Notes under the pieces: generated by a model
What the model was told of the DNA's origin: nothing
What the model saw: only the letters and a program-made list of their open reading frames with translations
Database searches by the model: none
Assembly: GCF_026790065.1 (NCBI RefSeq)
Contig: NZ_JALAMO010000002.1
Span: forward strand, 52,485 to 116,484
Reading direction: 5' to 3'
DNA: 64,000 nt
Source of the DNA: Bacillus sp. N13C7
GTDB lineage: Bacteria; Bacillota; Bacilli; Bacillales; Bacillaceae
Made by a program: the position numbers and the translations under genes
In this document: in pieces, positions 19,021 to 27,820 of the stretch
Position numbering within the stretch: the stretch's first letter is position 1
Layout: the number at the start of each line of letters is the position of its first letter

Positions 19021-20548
19021 AATCGAGATCTATTTGTTTTAATGGTTTGATGGCCGGGCCCTCTACAACTTCGCCAGATGGCTTAAAGCGTGATCCGTGG
19101 CACGGACAATCCCATGTATGCTCACCGTCGTTCCACTCGACCTCGCAGCCTAAATGGGTGCACGTTGTATCAACGAGGTGGAGGCAGCCTTGTTCATCCC
19201 GAAAAGCTCCCGCGCGTTTGCCGTTCACGGTGACGGCTTTCCCTTCACCAGGCGCAATGTCTTCAAACTGGACGTCAGGCTTTTCAAGCTTTCCTTTAAT
19301 AAAATGCTTGGCGACATCGGCATTGTAGGAAATCACTTTCTGCACTCCGGGGTTCAGATGGAAACGGGACGGTGTAAATATGCTTTCGTATGGATTGTCT
19401 TTTTTCTCTACTAGGTCTGACAATAGAGTGGCTGCGACAGCTGATGTCGTCATGCCCCATTTTTTGAACCCGGTTGCTACAAGAATATTGTCCTCATTTT
19501 CCGACATCGGCCCGATAAACGGGATTTTATCGATTGTCACGAGATCCTGGGTGGACCAATAATATGGAATGCTTTCGATGCCGATGGTGCTTTCGGCCAG
19601 CTGTCTCAGTGTTTCATAATGTGTCGACATGTCTTTTCCCTGTCCTGTTTTATGGCTTACTCCGCTGAAGAGAATCAGCTTTTCACCGTTGACAATGGTA
19701 TAGCGGAGCGCTATTGACGGCTGGTCGATACTCAAATACATGCCCTCGGGATATTCGCTCTTCGGCTTGATGGCGAGAACGTACGATCTGTCAGAATACA
19801 TTCTCGCAGCATATAATCCGCCTCCGTCATAAAAAGGGAAGTGGGAACAGCATATGATAAAGCGGCTCTTGATGGCGTGCCGGCTTTTGGTTACCACTTC
19901 AGGCCTTTCTCCTTTTTTGATATCAAGCGCGACGGTCTCTTCATAAATCCGTCCGCCTTTTTGAACAATCTGCTCCAGAAGCGCTTTTAAGTATTGCAGC
20001 GGATGAAATTGGGCTTGATTCTTCATGACAAGCGCCAGCTTAGAACCTACGGGAATCGGAAGATCCTTGATAAGATCTCTTTCAATTCCAAGCTTTGTGT
20101 ATGCCTCATGCTCCGTGCGGATTTTTTGTACAGCGTTTTCTTTTGCTGTGTAAAGATAAGCATCTTGTTCGATCCATTCGCAATCAATTTGATGTTCATC
20201 TACAATGCCTTTTATGTAATCAATTGCGTTTTGATTCGCTTCATAATAAAGCCTTGCGTGGTTCAGCCCGAAATTGCGGATAAACTCATCGTATATCATG
20301 TCATGCTGGGCAGTAATTTTAGCGGTCGTATGGGCAGTGGTGCCGTTGAGCACCTGGTTTGCTTCAATCAATACGACACGGAAGCCTCTTTTCGTAAGTT
20401 CATATGCCGTTGTGATCCCCGTAATCCCGCCTCCGATAATGGTGACGTCACATTCAGTGTCCTCTTGAAGCGCCGGAAAAGAAGGCAGGTCAGTTGATGT
20501 TTTCCAGTACGTTTCAGGTGATTCCTTTGCAAAATGTTGATTAGCCAA
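19019..20548 (-). CDS. yhfW: FAD-dependent oxidoreductase with C-terminal Rieske domain YhfW
   Basis: A 509-residue two-domain protein. Residues ~30-400 form a D-amino-acid-oxidase-type flavoprotein with the dinucleotide motif [15 protein letters not shown] and later SGV and [16 protein letters not shown] segments. Residues ~420-509 form a Rieske [2Fe-2S] domain with the ligand pairs C-T-H (CTHLGC) and C-x2-H (CPCHGSRF). The TTG at 20548 follows GGGAGG; the 20-codon upstream extension has no site. The fusion resembles glycine-betaine or proline-type oxidases that pass electrons through the cluster, but the substrate is unknown. Divergent from yhxC, 111 bp away. Confidence 0.92.
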
Positions 20549-20659
20549 GCCGTTATACCTCCCATCAGATTTATTCTTAATTTTTCCATATTCTATCTTT
20601 TCATACATAGGAAGCAGGCAATGTTCATAACATAATAGGGTTGAAAAGGAGTGATTTCA

Positions 20660-21517
20660 TTGGCGAATCAAAAAAAGAAAACATTGCCGCCTCAGCAACA
20701 GAACCAGCAGCCGGGTTTAGAATATCTCATGGATCCCCGTCCGGTTTTTGATAAGCCGAAGAAAGCGAAAAAATTAGAGGGCAAAACCGCTATTATTACC
20801 GGGGGAGACAGCGGAATCGGACGCGCTGTTTCGGTATTATTCGCAAAAGAAGGGGCTAATGTGGTCATTGTGTATTTGAATGAACACCAGGACGCCGAGG
20901 AAACAAAGCAGTATGTAGAAAAGGAAGGAGTTAAATGCCTGCTGATTGCCGGAGATGTCGGGGATGAAGCGTTTTGCAATGATGTGGTCAGGCAGGCAAG
21001 CCAAGCGTTTCCGTCCATTGATATATTGGTCAACAATGCGGCAGAGCAGCATGTCCAGCCAGGTATTGAAAAAATCACAAGCCACCAGCTGGTCAGAACC
21101 TTCCAAACGAACATTTTCTCCATGTTTTACTTAACAAAGGCGGTGCTCCCTCATTTGAAAAAGGGCAGCTCTATCATTAATACTGCCTCAATAACCGCTT
21201 ATAAAGGCAATAAAACGCTGATTGATTATTCAGCGACAAAAGGTGCAATTGTTACGTTTACAAGGTCACTTTCCCAGTCGCTCGTTCAGCAGGGCATACG
21301 GGTTAATGCAGTAGCGCCGGGGCCCATCTGGACACCGCTTATCCCGGCCAGCTTTGCCGCAAAGGATGTGGAAGTGTTCGGATCAGATGTGCCGATGGAA
21401 CGCCCGGGGCAGCCGGTGGAAGTGGCGCCAAGCTATTTATACCTTGCAAGCGACGATTCCACATATGTCACAGGACAGACGATTCACGTCAATGGAGGAA
21501 CGATCGTAAACGGGTAA
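20660..21517 (+). CDS. yhxC: Short-chain dehydrogenase YhxC
   Basis: A 285-residue classical SDR with a 45-residue N-terminal extension rich in Pro/Gln. The cofactor motif GGDSGIGRA, the structural NNAAEQ, and the catalytic Ser (NTASIT) with Y-x3-K (YSATKGA) are complete; the C-terminal GQTIHVNGG is typical. The TTG start follows AAGGAG eight bases upstream. It is closely related to yhxD across comK. This extended YghA/general-stress SDR subgroup usually acts on aldehydes or alcohols, but the substrate is unknown. Confidence 0.9.
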   Translation: MANQKKKTLPPQQQNQQPGLEYLMDPRPVFDKPKKAKKLEGKTAIITGGDSGIGRAVSVLFAKEGANVVIVYLNEHQDAEETKQYVEKEGVKCLLIAGDVGDEAFCNDVVRQASQAFPSIDILVNNAAEQHVQPGIEKITSHQLVRTFQTNIFSMFYLTKAVLPHLKKGSSIINTASITAYKGNKTLIDYSATKGAIVTFTRSLSQSLVQQGIRVNAVAPGPIWTPLIPASFAAKDVEVFGSDVPMERPGQPVEVAPSYLYLASDDSTYVTGQTIHVNGGTIVNG

Positions 21518-21521
21518 TAAA

Positions 21522-21545
21522 AAGCCAATCCTTATGGATTGGCTT
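21522..21545. terminator. Bidirectional terminator between yhxC and yhzC
   Basis: AAGCCAATCC-TTAT-GGATTGGCTT, with A-rich and T-rich flanks; overlaps the first codons before the yhzC stop. Confidence 0.88.
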
Positions 21546-21777
21546 ATTCGCTCTTCTTGAGCGCAGCATATTCTTTAGAGAGCGTAAGAAACGCATCTTT
21601 ATCTTTTTCGTCCAAGGCTTTGTTAATTTGGTCCGTCAGCATGGAAAGCCGACGCTTATACAAGGATTCATCGAGCACCATTTGAATGTAGATATCCGTC
21701 ATTGTGACATCGAATTCTTTTGTTTTTTGCGTGTTGCGGGACTTCATGAGCTCAGTGTACGATTTTTTCTCTTTCAT
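21544..21777 (-). CDS. yhzC: Small IDEAL-domain-like protein YhzC
   Basis: A 77-residue acidic/basic helical protein. The C-terminal half, including LTDQINKALDEKDKDAFLTL, has the spacing of the IDEAL domain (hydrophobic, I-x-x-A-L, D, F-x-x-L-S-x-x-Y) seen in ClpC-adaptor-like proteins such as McsA-region and MecA-neighbour proteins of Bacillus. The ATG at 21777 follows GGGGGG at seven bases; the longer frame is not needed. It lies head-to-head with comK, with 292 bp between. Function unknown; location invites the idea of a role in competence, which is only inference. Confidence 0.8.
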   Translation of the reverse strand: MKEKKSYTELMKSRNTQKTKEFDVTMTDIYIQMVLDESLYKRRLSMLTDQINKALDEKDKDAFLTLSKEYAALKKSE

Positions 21778-21922
21778 AAAGAATCCCCCCAATGCCTTTT
21801 TTATAGTATATGGATAACGGTCGAAAAAATCAATAAATTTTTATAATTTTTAGACAACTAATACTTGGCAATCTATCGACATATCCTGCAAAATGCCGAA
21901 AACCAGCTGTTCTTATAAAAGT

Positions 21923-21979
21923 AAAATTGGTTTATTACTAGTTAATTAGTACCATTAAATATCATTAAAAGATGATTTT
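21923..21979 (+). promoter_or_regulatory. ComK autoregulatory AT-boxes
   Basis: AAAATTGGTTTAT (21923-21935; one mismatch) and AAAAGATGATTTT (21967-21979; perfect AAAA-N5-TTTT) are separated by exactly 31 bp, the three-helical-turn spacing established for the comK promoter. The rest of the 292-bp gap is AT-rich DNA where Rok, AbrB and CodY are known to repress; I do not resolve those sites. Confidence 0.88.
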
Positions 21980-22030
21980 AGCTTATTTGTTAAAAAAACC
22001 TGTCGTTTTATAAAAACAGATGATAGATTA

Positions 22031-22040
22031 TTAGTATAAA
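22031..22040 (+). promoter_or_regulatory. comK -10 region
   Basis: TTAGTATAAA at 22031-22040 is the likely extended -10; no good -35 is present at 17 bp, consistent with dependence on ComK for full activity. Confidence 0.55.
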
Positions 22041-22069
22041 TTTTGCAGAAAAAGGATGGAGGCCATAAT

Positions 22070-22648
22070 ATGAGTCAGAAAACTGACACTCCCTTAGAAT
22101 CGTATGAAGTAAACAGTGAAACAATTGCTGTGCTGCCAGAGGAAATGGACGGTAAAATCTGTTCTAAAATTATTGAAAAAGACTGCGTGTTTTACGTCAG
22201 CATGAAGCCGCTGCAAATTGTCGACAGAAGCTGCCGTTTTTTCGGATCAAGCTATGCGGGAAGAAAAGCTGGAACGTATGAAGTGACAAAAATTTCACAC
22301 AAACCGCCGATCATGGTGGACCCTTCGAATCAAATCTTTTTATTCCCTACACTTTCTTCGACAAGACCCCAATGCGGCTGGATTTCCCATGTTCATGTGA
22401 AAGAATTCAAACCGACTGAATTCGACGATACGGAAGTGACGTTTTCGAACGGCAAAACGATGGAGCTGCCGATCTCCTATAATTCGTTCGAGAACCAGGT
22501 TTACAGGACAGCATGGCTCAGAACCAAATTCCAAGACAGAATTGAACACCGCGTGCCGAAGCGGCAGGAATTTATGCTGTATCCGAAGGAAGAGCGGACA
22601 AAGATGATTTATGATTTTATTTTGCGTGAGCTCGGGGAGCGGTATTAG
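22070..22648 (+). CDS. comK: Competence transcription factor ComK
   Basis: A 192-residue DNA-binding master regulator of genetic competence that tetramerises on paired AT-boxes and bends the minor groove. The sequence is near-identical to the known protein, including the central SYAGRKAGTYEVTKISHK stretch, the aromatic/cysteine region PQCGWISHVHVKEF, and the C-terminal KMIYDFILRELGERY tail recognised by MecA/ClpCP for degradation. The ATG at 22070 follows GGATGGAGG; an in-frame upstream ATG is inside the promoter. Bistable autoregulation is supported by the upstream boxes. Confidence 0.97.
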   Translation: MSQKTDTPLESYEVNSETIAVLPEEMDGKICSKIIEKDCVFYVSMKPLQIVDRSCRFFGSSYAGRKAGTYEVTKISHKPPIMVDPSNQIFLFPTLSSTRPQCGWISHVHVKEFKPTEFDDTEVTFSNGKTMELPISYNSFENQVYRTAWLRTKFQDRIEHRVPKRQEFMLYPKEERTKMIYDFILRELGERY

Positions 22649-22656
22649 AAAATAGA

Positions 22657-22685
22657 AAGGAGCTGGCCGAACAGGGCAGCTCCTT
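22657..22685. terminator. Terminator between comK and yhxD
   Basis: AAGGAGCTG (22657-22665) pairs with CAGCTCCTT (22677-22685). The T-tract is interrupted (TTCTCC), so it is a moderate terminator. Confidence 0.65.
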
Positions 22686-22693
22686 CTCCTGCT

Positions 22694-23593
22694 TTAGGCT
22701 GTCGGAATTCCTCCGGTGATGCCATATACCTGTGATGTTACATAGCTCGAATTCTCTGAAGCTAAGAATACATAAACATCAGCCAATTCCACTGGCTGCC
22801 CAGCACGGTTTAATGGGGTCGGGGGCGTGCCTTGGCCGAATTTCGGGATGTTTTCCGCCGGCTGTCCGCCGGAAACTTGCAGGGGCGTCCAAATTGGCCC
22901 AGGCGCAACTGAATTCACTCTGATGCCTTTAGAAGCCAGCTGTTTTCCCAGTCCGATGGTAAAGCCGATAATGGCGTTTTTCGTTGCTGCGTAATCTAAC
23001 AGCATTGGGCTTGGATTGTAGCCTTCAACTGAGGTAGTAGTAATAATCGATGCGCCCTCCGGCAAATACGGAAGTGCCGCTTTTACAACCCAGTAAAGGG
23101 AAAAGACGTTCACTTCAAATGTTTTATAGATTTGTTCAGTAGGCAGATTTTCGATGTTTTCGACCGCTTGCTGTTTGCCTGCAACGAGCGCCAGTACATC
23201 AAGCCCTCCGAGCTCCTGATGCGCCTGTTTGACTAGTTCCTGGCAAAAGGATTCATCGCTCAAGTCTCCGGGGATCAGCACTGCTTTTCGGCCTTCTGCT
23301 TCAATCAGTTCTTTTACCTCATCAGCATCTGGCTGTTCCTCTGGCAAGTAATTAATGGCCACATCGGCACCTTCCCTGGCGTAAGCAATCGCGGCAGCAC
23401 GGCCGATGCCGGAATCGCCGCCGGTGACAAGCGCTTTTCGGCCTGTTAGCTTGCCAGATCCTTTGTAGCTTTTTTCTCCGCAATCAGGGACAGGCTTCAT
23501 GTTCTTTTGCAGGCCTGGCGGCTCTTGATATTGTTCGGGAAATTCATCATGAAAAAATGTTTTTATAGGATTCGTAAGATTTGAATCAGACAT
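22694..23593 (-). CDS. yhxD: Short-chain dehydrogenase, general stress protein YhxD
   Basis: A 299-residue SDR with an extended N-terminus (residues 1-48) before the [11 protein letters not shown] cofactor motif. Catalytic residues lie in TTTSVEG (Ser) and YAATKNA (Tyr-x3-Lys). The structural N-A-G is altered to VAGKQQ, an unusual variant for SDRs. The start at 23593 is eight bases after GGAG; ATG three bases earlier is also possible. A good SigB promoter lies just upstream, matching known general-stress control of this gene. Confidence 0.9.
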   Translation of the reverse strand: MSDSNLTNPIKTFFHDEFPEQYQEPPGLQKNMKPVPDCGEKSYKGSGKLTGRKALVTGGDSGIGRAAAIAYAREGADVAINYLPEEQPDADEVKELIEAEGRKAVLIPGDLSDESFCQELVKQAHQELGGLDVLALVAGKQQAVENIENLPTEQIYKTFEVNVFSLYWVVKAALPYLPEGASIITTTSVEGYNPSPMLLDYAATKNAIIGFTIGLGKQLASKGIRVNSVAPGPIWTPLQVSGGQPAENIPKFGQGTPPTPLNRAGQPVELADVYVFLASENSSYVTSQVYGITGGIPTA

Positions 23594-23632
23594 CATCAAC
23601 GCTCCTTTTCTGTTTGGTGTACACTCGTATGT

Positions 23633-23658
23633 GTACCCCTGAGCATAAGGAGAAAAAC
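23633..23658 (-). promoter_or_regulatory. SigB promoter of yhxD
   Basis: On the minus strand GTTTTT (23658-23653) and GGGTAC (23638-23633) are spaced 14 bp, close to the SigB consensus GTTTAA-N14-GGGTAT. Confidence 0.7.
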
Positions 23659-23810
23659 ATGTTTTGGCAGTTTGAACACTGGTGGATCAAAGAAAAAAAG
23701 AAAAAACAAACCCTTCTTCCATATTTATCTTGTCAAATAAGACTATATGAATTATGATAAATTCGAGCTATAAATCAACTAAATTTTGGGTGTTGGGGGA
23801 GTGAATCGTC

Positions 23811-24080
23811 ATGAAAAAAGCGGCGGCGGTTTTGCTGTCACTCGGTCTCGTTTTCGGTTTTTCATACGGAGCTGACCATGTGGCGGAAGCCAAAACAAAG
23901 GTGAAGGTGTATAAGAACTGCAAGGAGTTAAACAAAGTATACAAAGGCGGGGTGGCCCGCACTTCGAAGGTGAAAAACAAAGGCGGAAAAACAAAGTACA
24001 AGCCTTACGTCTCTAAGGATCTTTATGATGCCAATAAAAAGAAAGACCGCGATAAAGACCTTATCGCCTGTGAACGGTAA
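23811..24080 (+). CDS. yhjA: Secreted excalibur-domain calcium-binding protein YhjA
   Basis: An 89-residue exported protein. A signal peptide (residues 1-~28) has the KK start, a hydrophobic core and a VAEAK cleavage region. The mature part is an excalibur domain (about residues 35-89) with paired cysteines in KNCKELN and LIACER and the EF-hand-like loop DRDKDLIACE. In this copy the canonical DxDxDG loop is degenerate (KKDRDKDL). Probably acts at the cell wall; function unknown. Monocistronic, convergent with yhjB. Confidence 0.85.
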   Translation: MKKAAAVLLSLGLVFGFSYGADHVAEAKTKVKVYKNCKELNKVYKGGVARTSKVKNKGGKTKYKPYVSKDLYDANKKKDRDKDLIACER

Positions 24081-24091
24081 ATAAGAAAAAG

Positions 24092-24121
24092 AGCAATCTG
24101 GTGTCCAGATTGCTTTTTTTA
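24092..24121. terminator. Bidirectional terminator between yhjA and yhjB
   Basis: AGCAATCTGG-TGT-CCAGATTGCT followed by a T run. Confidence 0.92.
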
Positions 24122-24124
24122 TGC

Positions 24125-25594
24125 TTATGCCGCCTGATCGGCCGCAGCGCTTTTCGCTTTCCTTGTCATAAGGCTGACTGCCATCATGACCGAGATGTTC
24201 AAAAGCAGGGCGGCGATGCCGACATTCAAGTCTTTTGCGGCTTGCGGCAGCGCGGGAAATAAAGTGCCGATCGTTGTTTCCGTCATTGTAATATAAGTAA
24301 CTGCCCCGACACCTGCAATAATGCCCGCGAAGGCTCCCTGCTTCGTCACCACATTATGCTTGAACAGGCTGAACAAAAGGGCGGGGAATAGCTGTGTGAC
24401 AAGGCTGTAGCCCATCAATAGCAGCGTTACAATGGTATTCCCGCCTTTGAATGTAAAGTATACCGAGATTAACGCGATCACCGGAACTAAATACTTAGCC
24501 AGCACCGATATATGCTGTTCTGTCGTGCGGGGCGCGAACACCTTGTACACATTTTTTGCAAACAGCGTGGAGGCGGACATTAAGATCATAGACCCCGGAA
24601 CAAGCGCCGTTAGCAGTCCGGCAGCACCGATGATCCCGACAAACCAAGGGTCAAATGTTTGCAGTGACAGTCGCAAAAGAGATAGATCTCCGTCCGCGCC
24701 TTTCAAACCGGGAACTTGCAGGATAGCCGCAAAGCCGACGAAAAGGACGAAGAGCAGGACCAGCTGGTATAAAGGCATGAAGATGGCGTTTTTGCGAAAG
24801 ACTTTTGGGCTTTCGGCTGAATAAGATGCGGAAAACGTATGCGGCCACATGTAAAACCCAAGCGCTGTCAAGAGCACAGTTGAACTGAACCACGCGGCAC
24901 TTTGTCCTGTATCAGGAAGCGTAAGAAAACCCGGCTTTGCCGTTTCAATCTGCTGAAACATGTCTTGAAATCCGCCGTAGTAATGAATCGGCAAATACAC
25001 ACCTAAAAACAGGACGACAACCAAAATCATGATGTCTTTCACAACCGATATCCAAGCAGACCCATGAATGCCGGATACCATAACGTAAACCGTGATGGAA
25101 ACGGCGCCGATCCAGATGGCGGCGGCCGGAGAGATTCTGCCGTACGATGTTTCCGATACAATCAGCCCGAGGCCTTTCAGCTGCAGCACGAGATACGGAA
25201 TGAGAGCGGCAATGCCTACCAGTGAAACGAGAACGCCTAGCAGAGGGCTGTCGTATTTTTTGGTGAAAAAATCAGACTGTGACATCAGCTTATGCTGTTT
25301 CGCGTACGTCCAAACTGCCGGAAGAAGCCAATAAGAAAGGATGTAGGCCAGGCATCCGTAGGCGATGATGTAAAAGGCCGGACCGCCTTTCCCATAGGCC
25401 CAGCCGCTGCCGCCGAGAAACGTAAAGGTGGTATAAATTTCGCCTGCCATCAATAGGAAGACGAACACGGTTCCGAAGCCGCGGCCTCCAACCGTCCACT
25501 GTTCAAGATTCATGTCTTTTCCTTTTTGGGCGCGAATACCGAGAAAAATGCTTAAGAGCAGGACGCCGAAAATGATCATGAGAGCTGCGTTCAT
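24125..25594 (-). CDS. yhjB: Sodium:solute symporter YhjB
   Basis: A 489-residue member of the SSS family (PutP/PanF-like) with about 13 hydrophobic segments. VGGRGFGTVFVFLLMAGEIYT near the N-terminus and GFYMWPHTFSASYSA are family landmarks for metabolite:Na+ symporters. The substrate is not evident; monocarboxylates or amino acids are likely. Its start overlaps the stop of yhjC by four bases (ATGA), so the two are translationally coupled. Confidence 0.9.
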   Translation of the reverse strand: MNAALMIIFGVLLLSIFLGIRAQKGKDMNLEQWTVGGRGFGTVFVFLLMAGEIYTTFTFLGGSGWAYGKGGPAFYIIAYGCLAYILSYWLLPAVWTYAKQHKLMSQSDFFTKKYDSPLLGVLVSLVGIAALIPYLVLQLKGLGLIVSETSYGRISPAAAIWIGAVSITVYVMVSGIHGSAWISVVKDIMILVVVLFLGVYLPIHYYGGFQDMFQQIETAKPGFLTLPDTGQSAAWFSSTVLLTALGFYMWPHTFSASYSAESPKVFRKNAIFMPLYQLVLLFVLFVGFAAILQVPGLKGADGDLSLLRLSLQTFDPWFVGIIGAAGLLTALVPGSMILMSASTLFAKNVYKVFAPRTTEQHISVLAKYLVPVIALISVYFTFKGGNTIVTLLLMGYSLVTQLFPALLFSLFKHNVVTKQGAFAGIIAGVGAVTYITMTETTIGTLFPALPQAAKDLNVGIAALLLNISVMMAVSLMTRKAKSAAADQAA

Positions 25595-25791
25595 TCTGCT
25601 TCCTCCTTTTTATTTTCTTTGTCGAGCACATACACAATCGCCATCAGCGCGGAGGTCAGAAGGGCCCACATGACGATATAAGCAAGAATAAACGGCATGC
25701 CGAACACATAGGGAGTCACTTTATTTGCAAAAGGGATGCCGAGCAAAATTCCGATAAAGGGCAAAGCAGCGAGAACGTGAATCAGTTTCAT
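25591..25791 (-). CDS. yhjC: Small membrane subunit YhjC (DUF3311-like)
   Basis: A 66-residue protein with two hydrophobic helices (about residues 2-22 and 32-54) and a charged C-terminal tail KENKKEEAE. Proteins of the DUF3311 type occur directly before SSS symporters and presumably act as an accessory subunit. The ATG follows AAGGAGG. It is the first gene of the yhjCB pair. Confidence 0.82.
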   Translation of the reverse strand: MKLIHVLAALPFIGILLGIPFANKVTPYVFGMPFILAYIVMWALLTSALMAIVYVLDKENKKEEAE

Positions 25792-25936
25792 AGAATCCTC
25801 CTTCTAGGTTAAGGTTGAGGTGTGCGCGCAGATATGGCGGCAGATGTCATTTTTTGAGGTAAAAGGCTGTGGTTCGAATTATAAATAAATTTATTTTGTT
25901 TGTATAGTGTGAATTATCTGATATTTATTATTGAAA

Positions 25937-25968
25937 GCTCCCGAAGAGGGAGCGGTCAGTCTCGGGAG
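25937..25968 (-). terminator. Hairpin(s) downstream of yhjD
   Basis: CTCCCGA (25938-25944) pairs with TCGGGAG (25962-25968); an alternative, mutually exclusive hairpin GCTCCC-GAAGA-GGGAGC (25937-25953) shares the same arm. The minus-strand tail CTTTCAATAA is a weak T-tract. Confidence 0.5.
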
Positions 25969-25990
25969 TGCGCAGAATAATGCAAAAGAC

Positions 25991-26353
25991 TCAGGGTCTT
26001 TCAGGGGCAAATAAATAGAGCGTTAATAACTCGCTGACCTGCTCTCGGATTCGCGGATTAAAATAGCGGTGCTTTTCTTCATAACCATCAATTACAAATA
26101 CATAAAGCGTAAAGGCCTCATCGCGTTCCGCCTCGTGGATTGAAATTTTCCTTTCCCTCAGTTCTTTTCTGACCTCAATCAAATCCTTTTGTGCTATTTT
26201 TAATGATTCGCTGATAAGCTGTTTATAAGGATGCTTCAATTTTAAAGTGCTTTGCTCAATTCCGGCGAGATCACGATTGAAAATTGTAATTGCCATGGGC
26301 AAAAAGAGAGCCCTTTCAATTAAATCGTATATTTCCTCTTTCTGATTCGGCAT
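25991..26353 (-). CDS. yhjD: Conserved hypothetical protein YhjD
   Basis: A 120-residue, soluble, mainly helical protein with no signal peptide or membrane segment. The middle is strongly charged (RKELRERKISIHEAERDE). No catalytic or DNA-binding motif is apparent. The ATG follows AAGGAG. It is transcribed alone, divergent from yhjE (152 bp apart). The family is limited to Bacillus as far as I recall. Confidence 0.78.
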   Translation of the reverse strand: MPNQKEEIYDLIERALFLPMAITIFNRDLAGIEQSTLKLKHPYKQLISESLKIAQKDLIEVRKELRERKISIHEAERDEAFTLYVFVIDGYEEKHRYFNPRIREQVSELLTLYLFAPERP

Positions 26354-26505
26354 GCTGACTCCTTCTTTCTGGCGGGAACGTTTGTTCTATTTGTATTCTA
26401 TATCGGCTGGTGAAATGTTTCAAGACAGAAAAAATCACCAAAACTTTTTAGTTTTTTGCTGATAATGTGTAGAATAAGGATAGACAAACACGGTAAGGAG
26501 TATAA

Positions 26506-27129
26506 ATGTTGGAGCATTTTTTATCCTATTTGACACAAGAACATTTAACTGAATTCTTTCAAAGCTATAGGGCTTTCGGTCCGCTCATTGCTGTGCTGCT
26601 GCCTTTGATTGAAGCATTTCTCCCGTTTTTGCCGCTGATCGTGTTTGTGGTGGCGAATACAAACTCGTTTGGCCTGTGGGAAGGATTCATCCTGTCTTGG
26701 GCAGGGTCAACTGCTGGATCAATTCTTGTTTTTTTGATTGTCCGTCAATATGGACAGAGAAGATTGCTTGGTTTTATCCGCAGTCATCCGTCGGTCAGAA
26801 AACTGATGTTATGGGTGGAAAGACACGGCTTCGGTCCTATGTTTCTTCTGCTTTGTTTTCCGTTTACACCGTCAGCCGCGGTGAATGTTGTTGCCGGTTT
26901 GTCAAGGATCGGAACGCGGCCGTTTATTTTGGCGGCAGCCTCGGGAAAGCTTGTCATGATTTTTATGATCAGCTTCATCGGATATGATCTGCACGCGCTG
27001 ATTACACAGCCGATTCGAACGGTCATCGCCGTATTGGTGATCACTGTCTTATGGTATGTCGGCAAAAAGGTGGAGCGGTACCTGCATGTGAGGGCCAGCC
27101 AGCGTGAGCATGATGGAGGGAGACAGTAA
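26506..27129 (+). CDS. yhjE: DedA/TVP38-like VTT-domain membrane protein YhjE
   Basis: A 207-residue polytopic membrane protein. The VTT (SNARE-associated) signature is recognisable: FLPFLPLIVFVVANTNSFG, then the G-x-x-x-G helix WAGSTAGSILVFLIVRQYG, a short re-entrant region and FPFTPSAAVNVVAGLS. Members include undecaprenyl-phosphate and lipid flippases; the function of this one is unknown. sipV starts two bases after its stop, implying a shared transcript. Confidence 0.86.
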   Translation: MLEHFLSYLTQEHLTEFFQSYRAFGPLIAVLLPLIEAFLPFLPLIVFVVANTNSFGLWEGFILSWAGSTAGSILVFLIVRQYGQRRLLGFIRSHPSVRKLMLWVERHGFGPMFLLLCFPFTPSAAVNVVAGLSRIGTRPFILAAASGKLVMIFMISFIGYDLHALITQPIRTVIAVLVITVLWYVGKKVERYLHVRASQREHDGGRQ

Positions 27130-27130
27130 C

Positions 27131-27652
27131 ATGAAAAAACGGTTTTGGTTTCTTGCCGGTGTAGTGTCCGTCGTTCTCGCCATTCAGGTTAAAAATGCCG
27201 TCTTTATCGATTACAAAGTGGAAGGCGTCAGTATGAACCCGACCTTTCAGGAAGGGAACGAACTGCTGGTCAATAAATTTTCGCATCGATTTAAAACCAT
27301 CCATCGTTTTGATATTGTCCTTTTTAAAGGCCCTGATCAAAAAGTGCTGATTAAGCGGGTAATCGGATTGCCCGGTGAATCGATCAAATATAAAGATGAT
27401 CAGCTATATGTGAACGGAAAACAGGTTGCTGAACCATTTTTGAAGCATTTGAAGTCTGTTTCAGCGGGAAGCCATGTAACGGGTGATTTTTCTTTGAAAG
27501 ATGTGACAGGATCAAGCAAGGTGCCGAAAGGACAATATTTTGTCGTTGGAGATAATCGCATATACAGCTTCGACAGCCGGCACTTTGGCCCGGTTAGAGA
27601 AAAAAAGATTGTCGGTGTGATTTCCGATGCTGAACAAAAAGACGCCAATTGA
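27131..27652 (+). CDS. sipV: Type I signal peptidase SipV
   Basis: A 173-residue, single-span P-type signal peptidase. The N-terminal anchor covers residues 4-20. The catalytic serine is S34 (EGVSMNPT) and the general-base lysine is K75 (VLIKRVIGLPGE); GDNRIYSFDSRHFG is the conserved box E. In B. subtilis SipV is one of the minor signal peptidases beside SipS and SipT. I start at the ATG with GGAGGGAG upstream. The last codons (EQKDAN) and the stop are encoded within the terminator stem-loop. Confidence 0.93.
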   Translation: MKKRFWFLAGVVSVVLAIQVKNAVFIDYKVEGVSMNPTFQEGNELLVNKFSHRFKTIHRFDIVLFKGPDQKVLIKRVIGLPGESIKYKDDQLYVNGKQVAEPFLKHLKSVSAGSHVTGDFSLKDVTGSSKVPKGQYFVVGDNRIYSFDSRHFGPVREKKIVGVISDAEQKDAN

Positions 27653-27667
27653 AGAGGCGTCTTTTTT
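27636..27667 (+). terminator. Terminator overlapping the sipV stop codon
   Basis: AAAAAGACGCC and GGCGTCTTTTTT flank a loop that holds the sipV stop (27650-27652). Confidence 0.9.
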
Positions 27668-27687
27668 ATGCTGTTTGGAAAAATGTG

Positions 27688-27716
27688 TTGAAGAAAAATT
27701 TGTTAGGGGATATAAT
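27688..27716 (+). promoter_or_regulatory. Promoter of yhjG
   Basis: TTGAAG (27688-27693), 17 bp, TATAAT (27711-27716). A perfect palindrome begins four bases after the -10, covering the expected start point. Confidence 0.75.
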
Positions 27717-27720
27717 CATT

Positions 27721-27740
27721 ATTGTTACGCGTGTAACAAT
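27721..27740. promoter_or_regulatory. Palindromic operator 1 upstream of yhjG (predicted YhjH site)
   Basis: ATTGTTAC-GCGT-GTAACAAT is a perfect 8-4-8 palindrome over the predicted +1 of yhjG. The half-site TTGTTAC resembles TTGTTTC of the sites at 27788 and 29319. Binding by YhjH is inference. Confidence 0.7.
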
Positions 27741-27787
27741 AATGTGGTTTGTTTCTTAAGTTGTGTTTATTTTTCAATATCTTTAAA

Positions 27788-27807
27788 TTTGTTTCAAACG
27801 AAACAAA
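27788..27807. promoter_or_regulatory. Palindromic operator 2 in the yhjG leader
   Basis: TTTGTTTC-AAAC-GAAACAAA is a second perfect 8-4-8 palindrome directly before the yhjG ribosome-binding site, with the same half-site as the arms flanking the yhjH promoter. Confidence 0.65.
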
Positions 27808-27820
27808 AGGAGTGATGAAG

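Noticed and set aside
24432..24824. 130-residue frame opposite yhjB
   Set aside because: Antisense shadow of a membrane protein gene.
27749..27820. Longer start for yhjG
   Set aside because: The 24 upstream codons cover operator 2 and lack a ribosome-binding site; GGAG fits the ATG at 27821.
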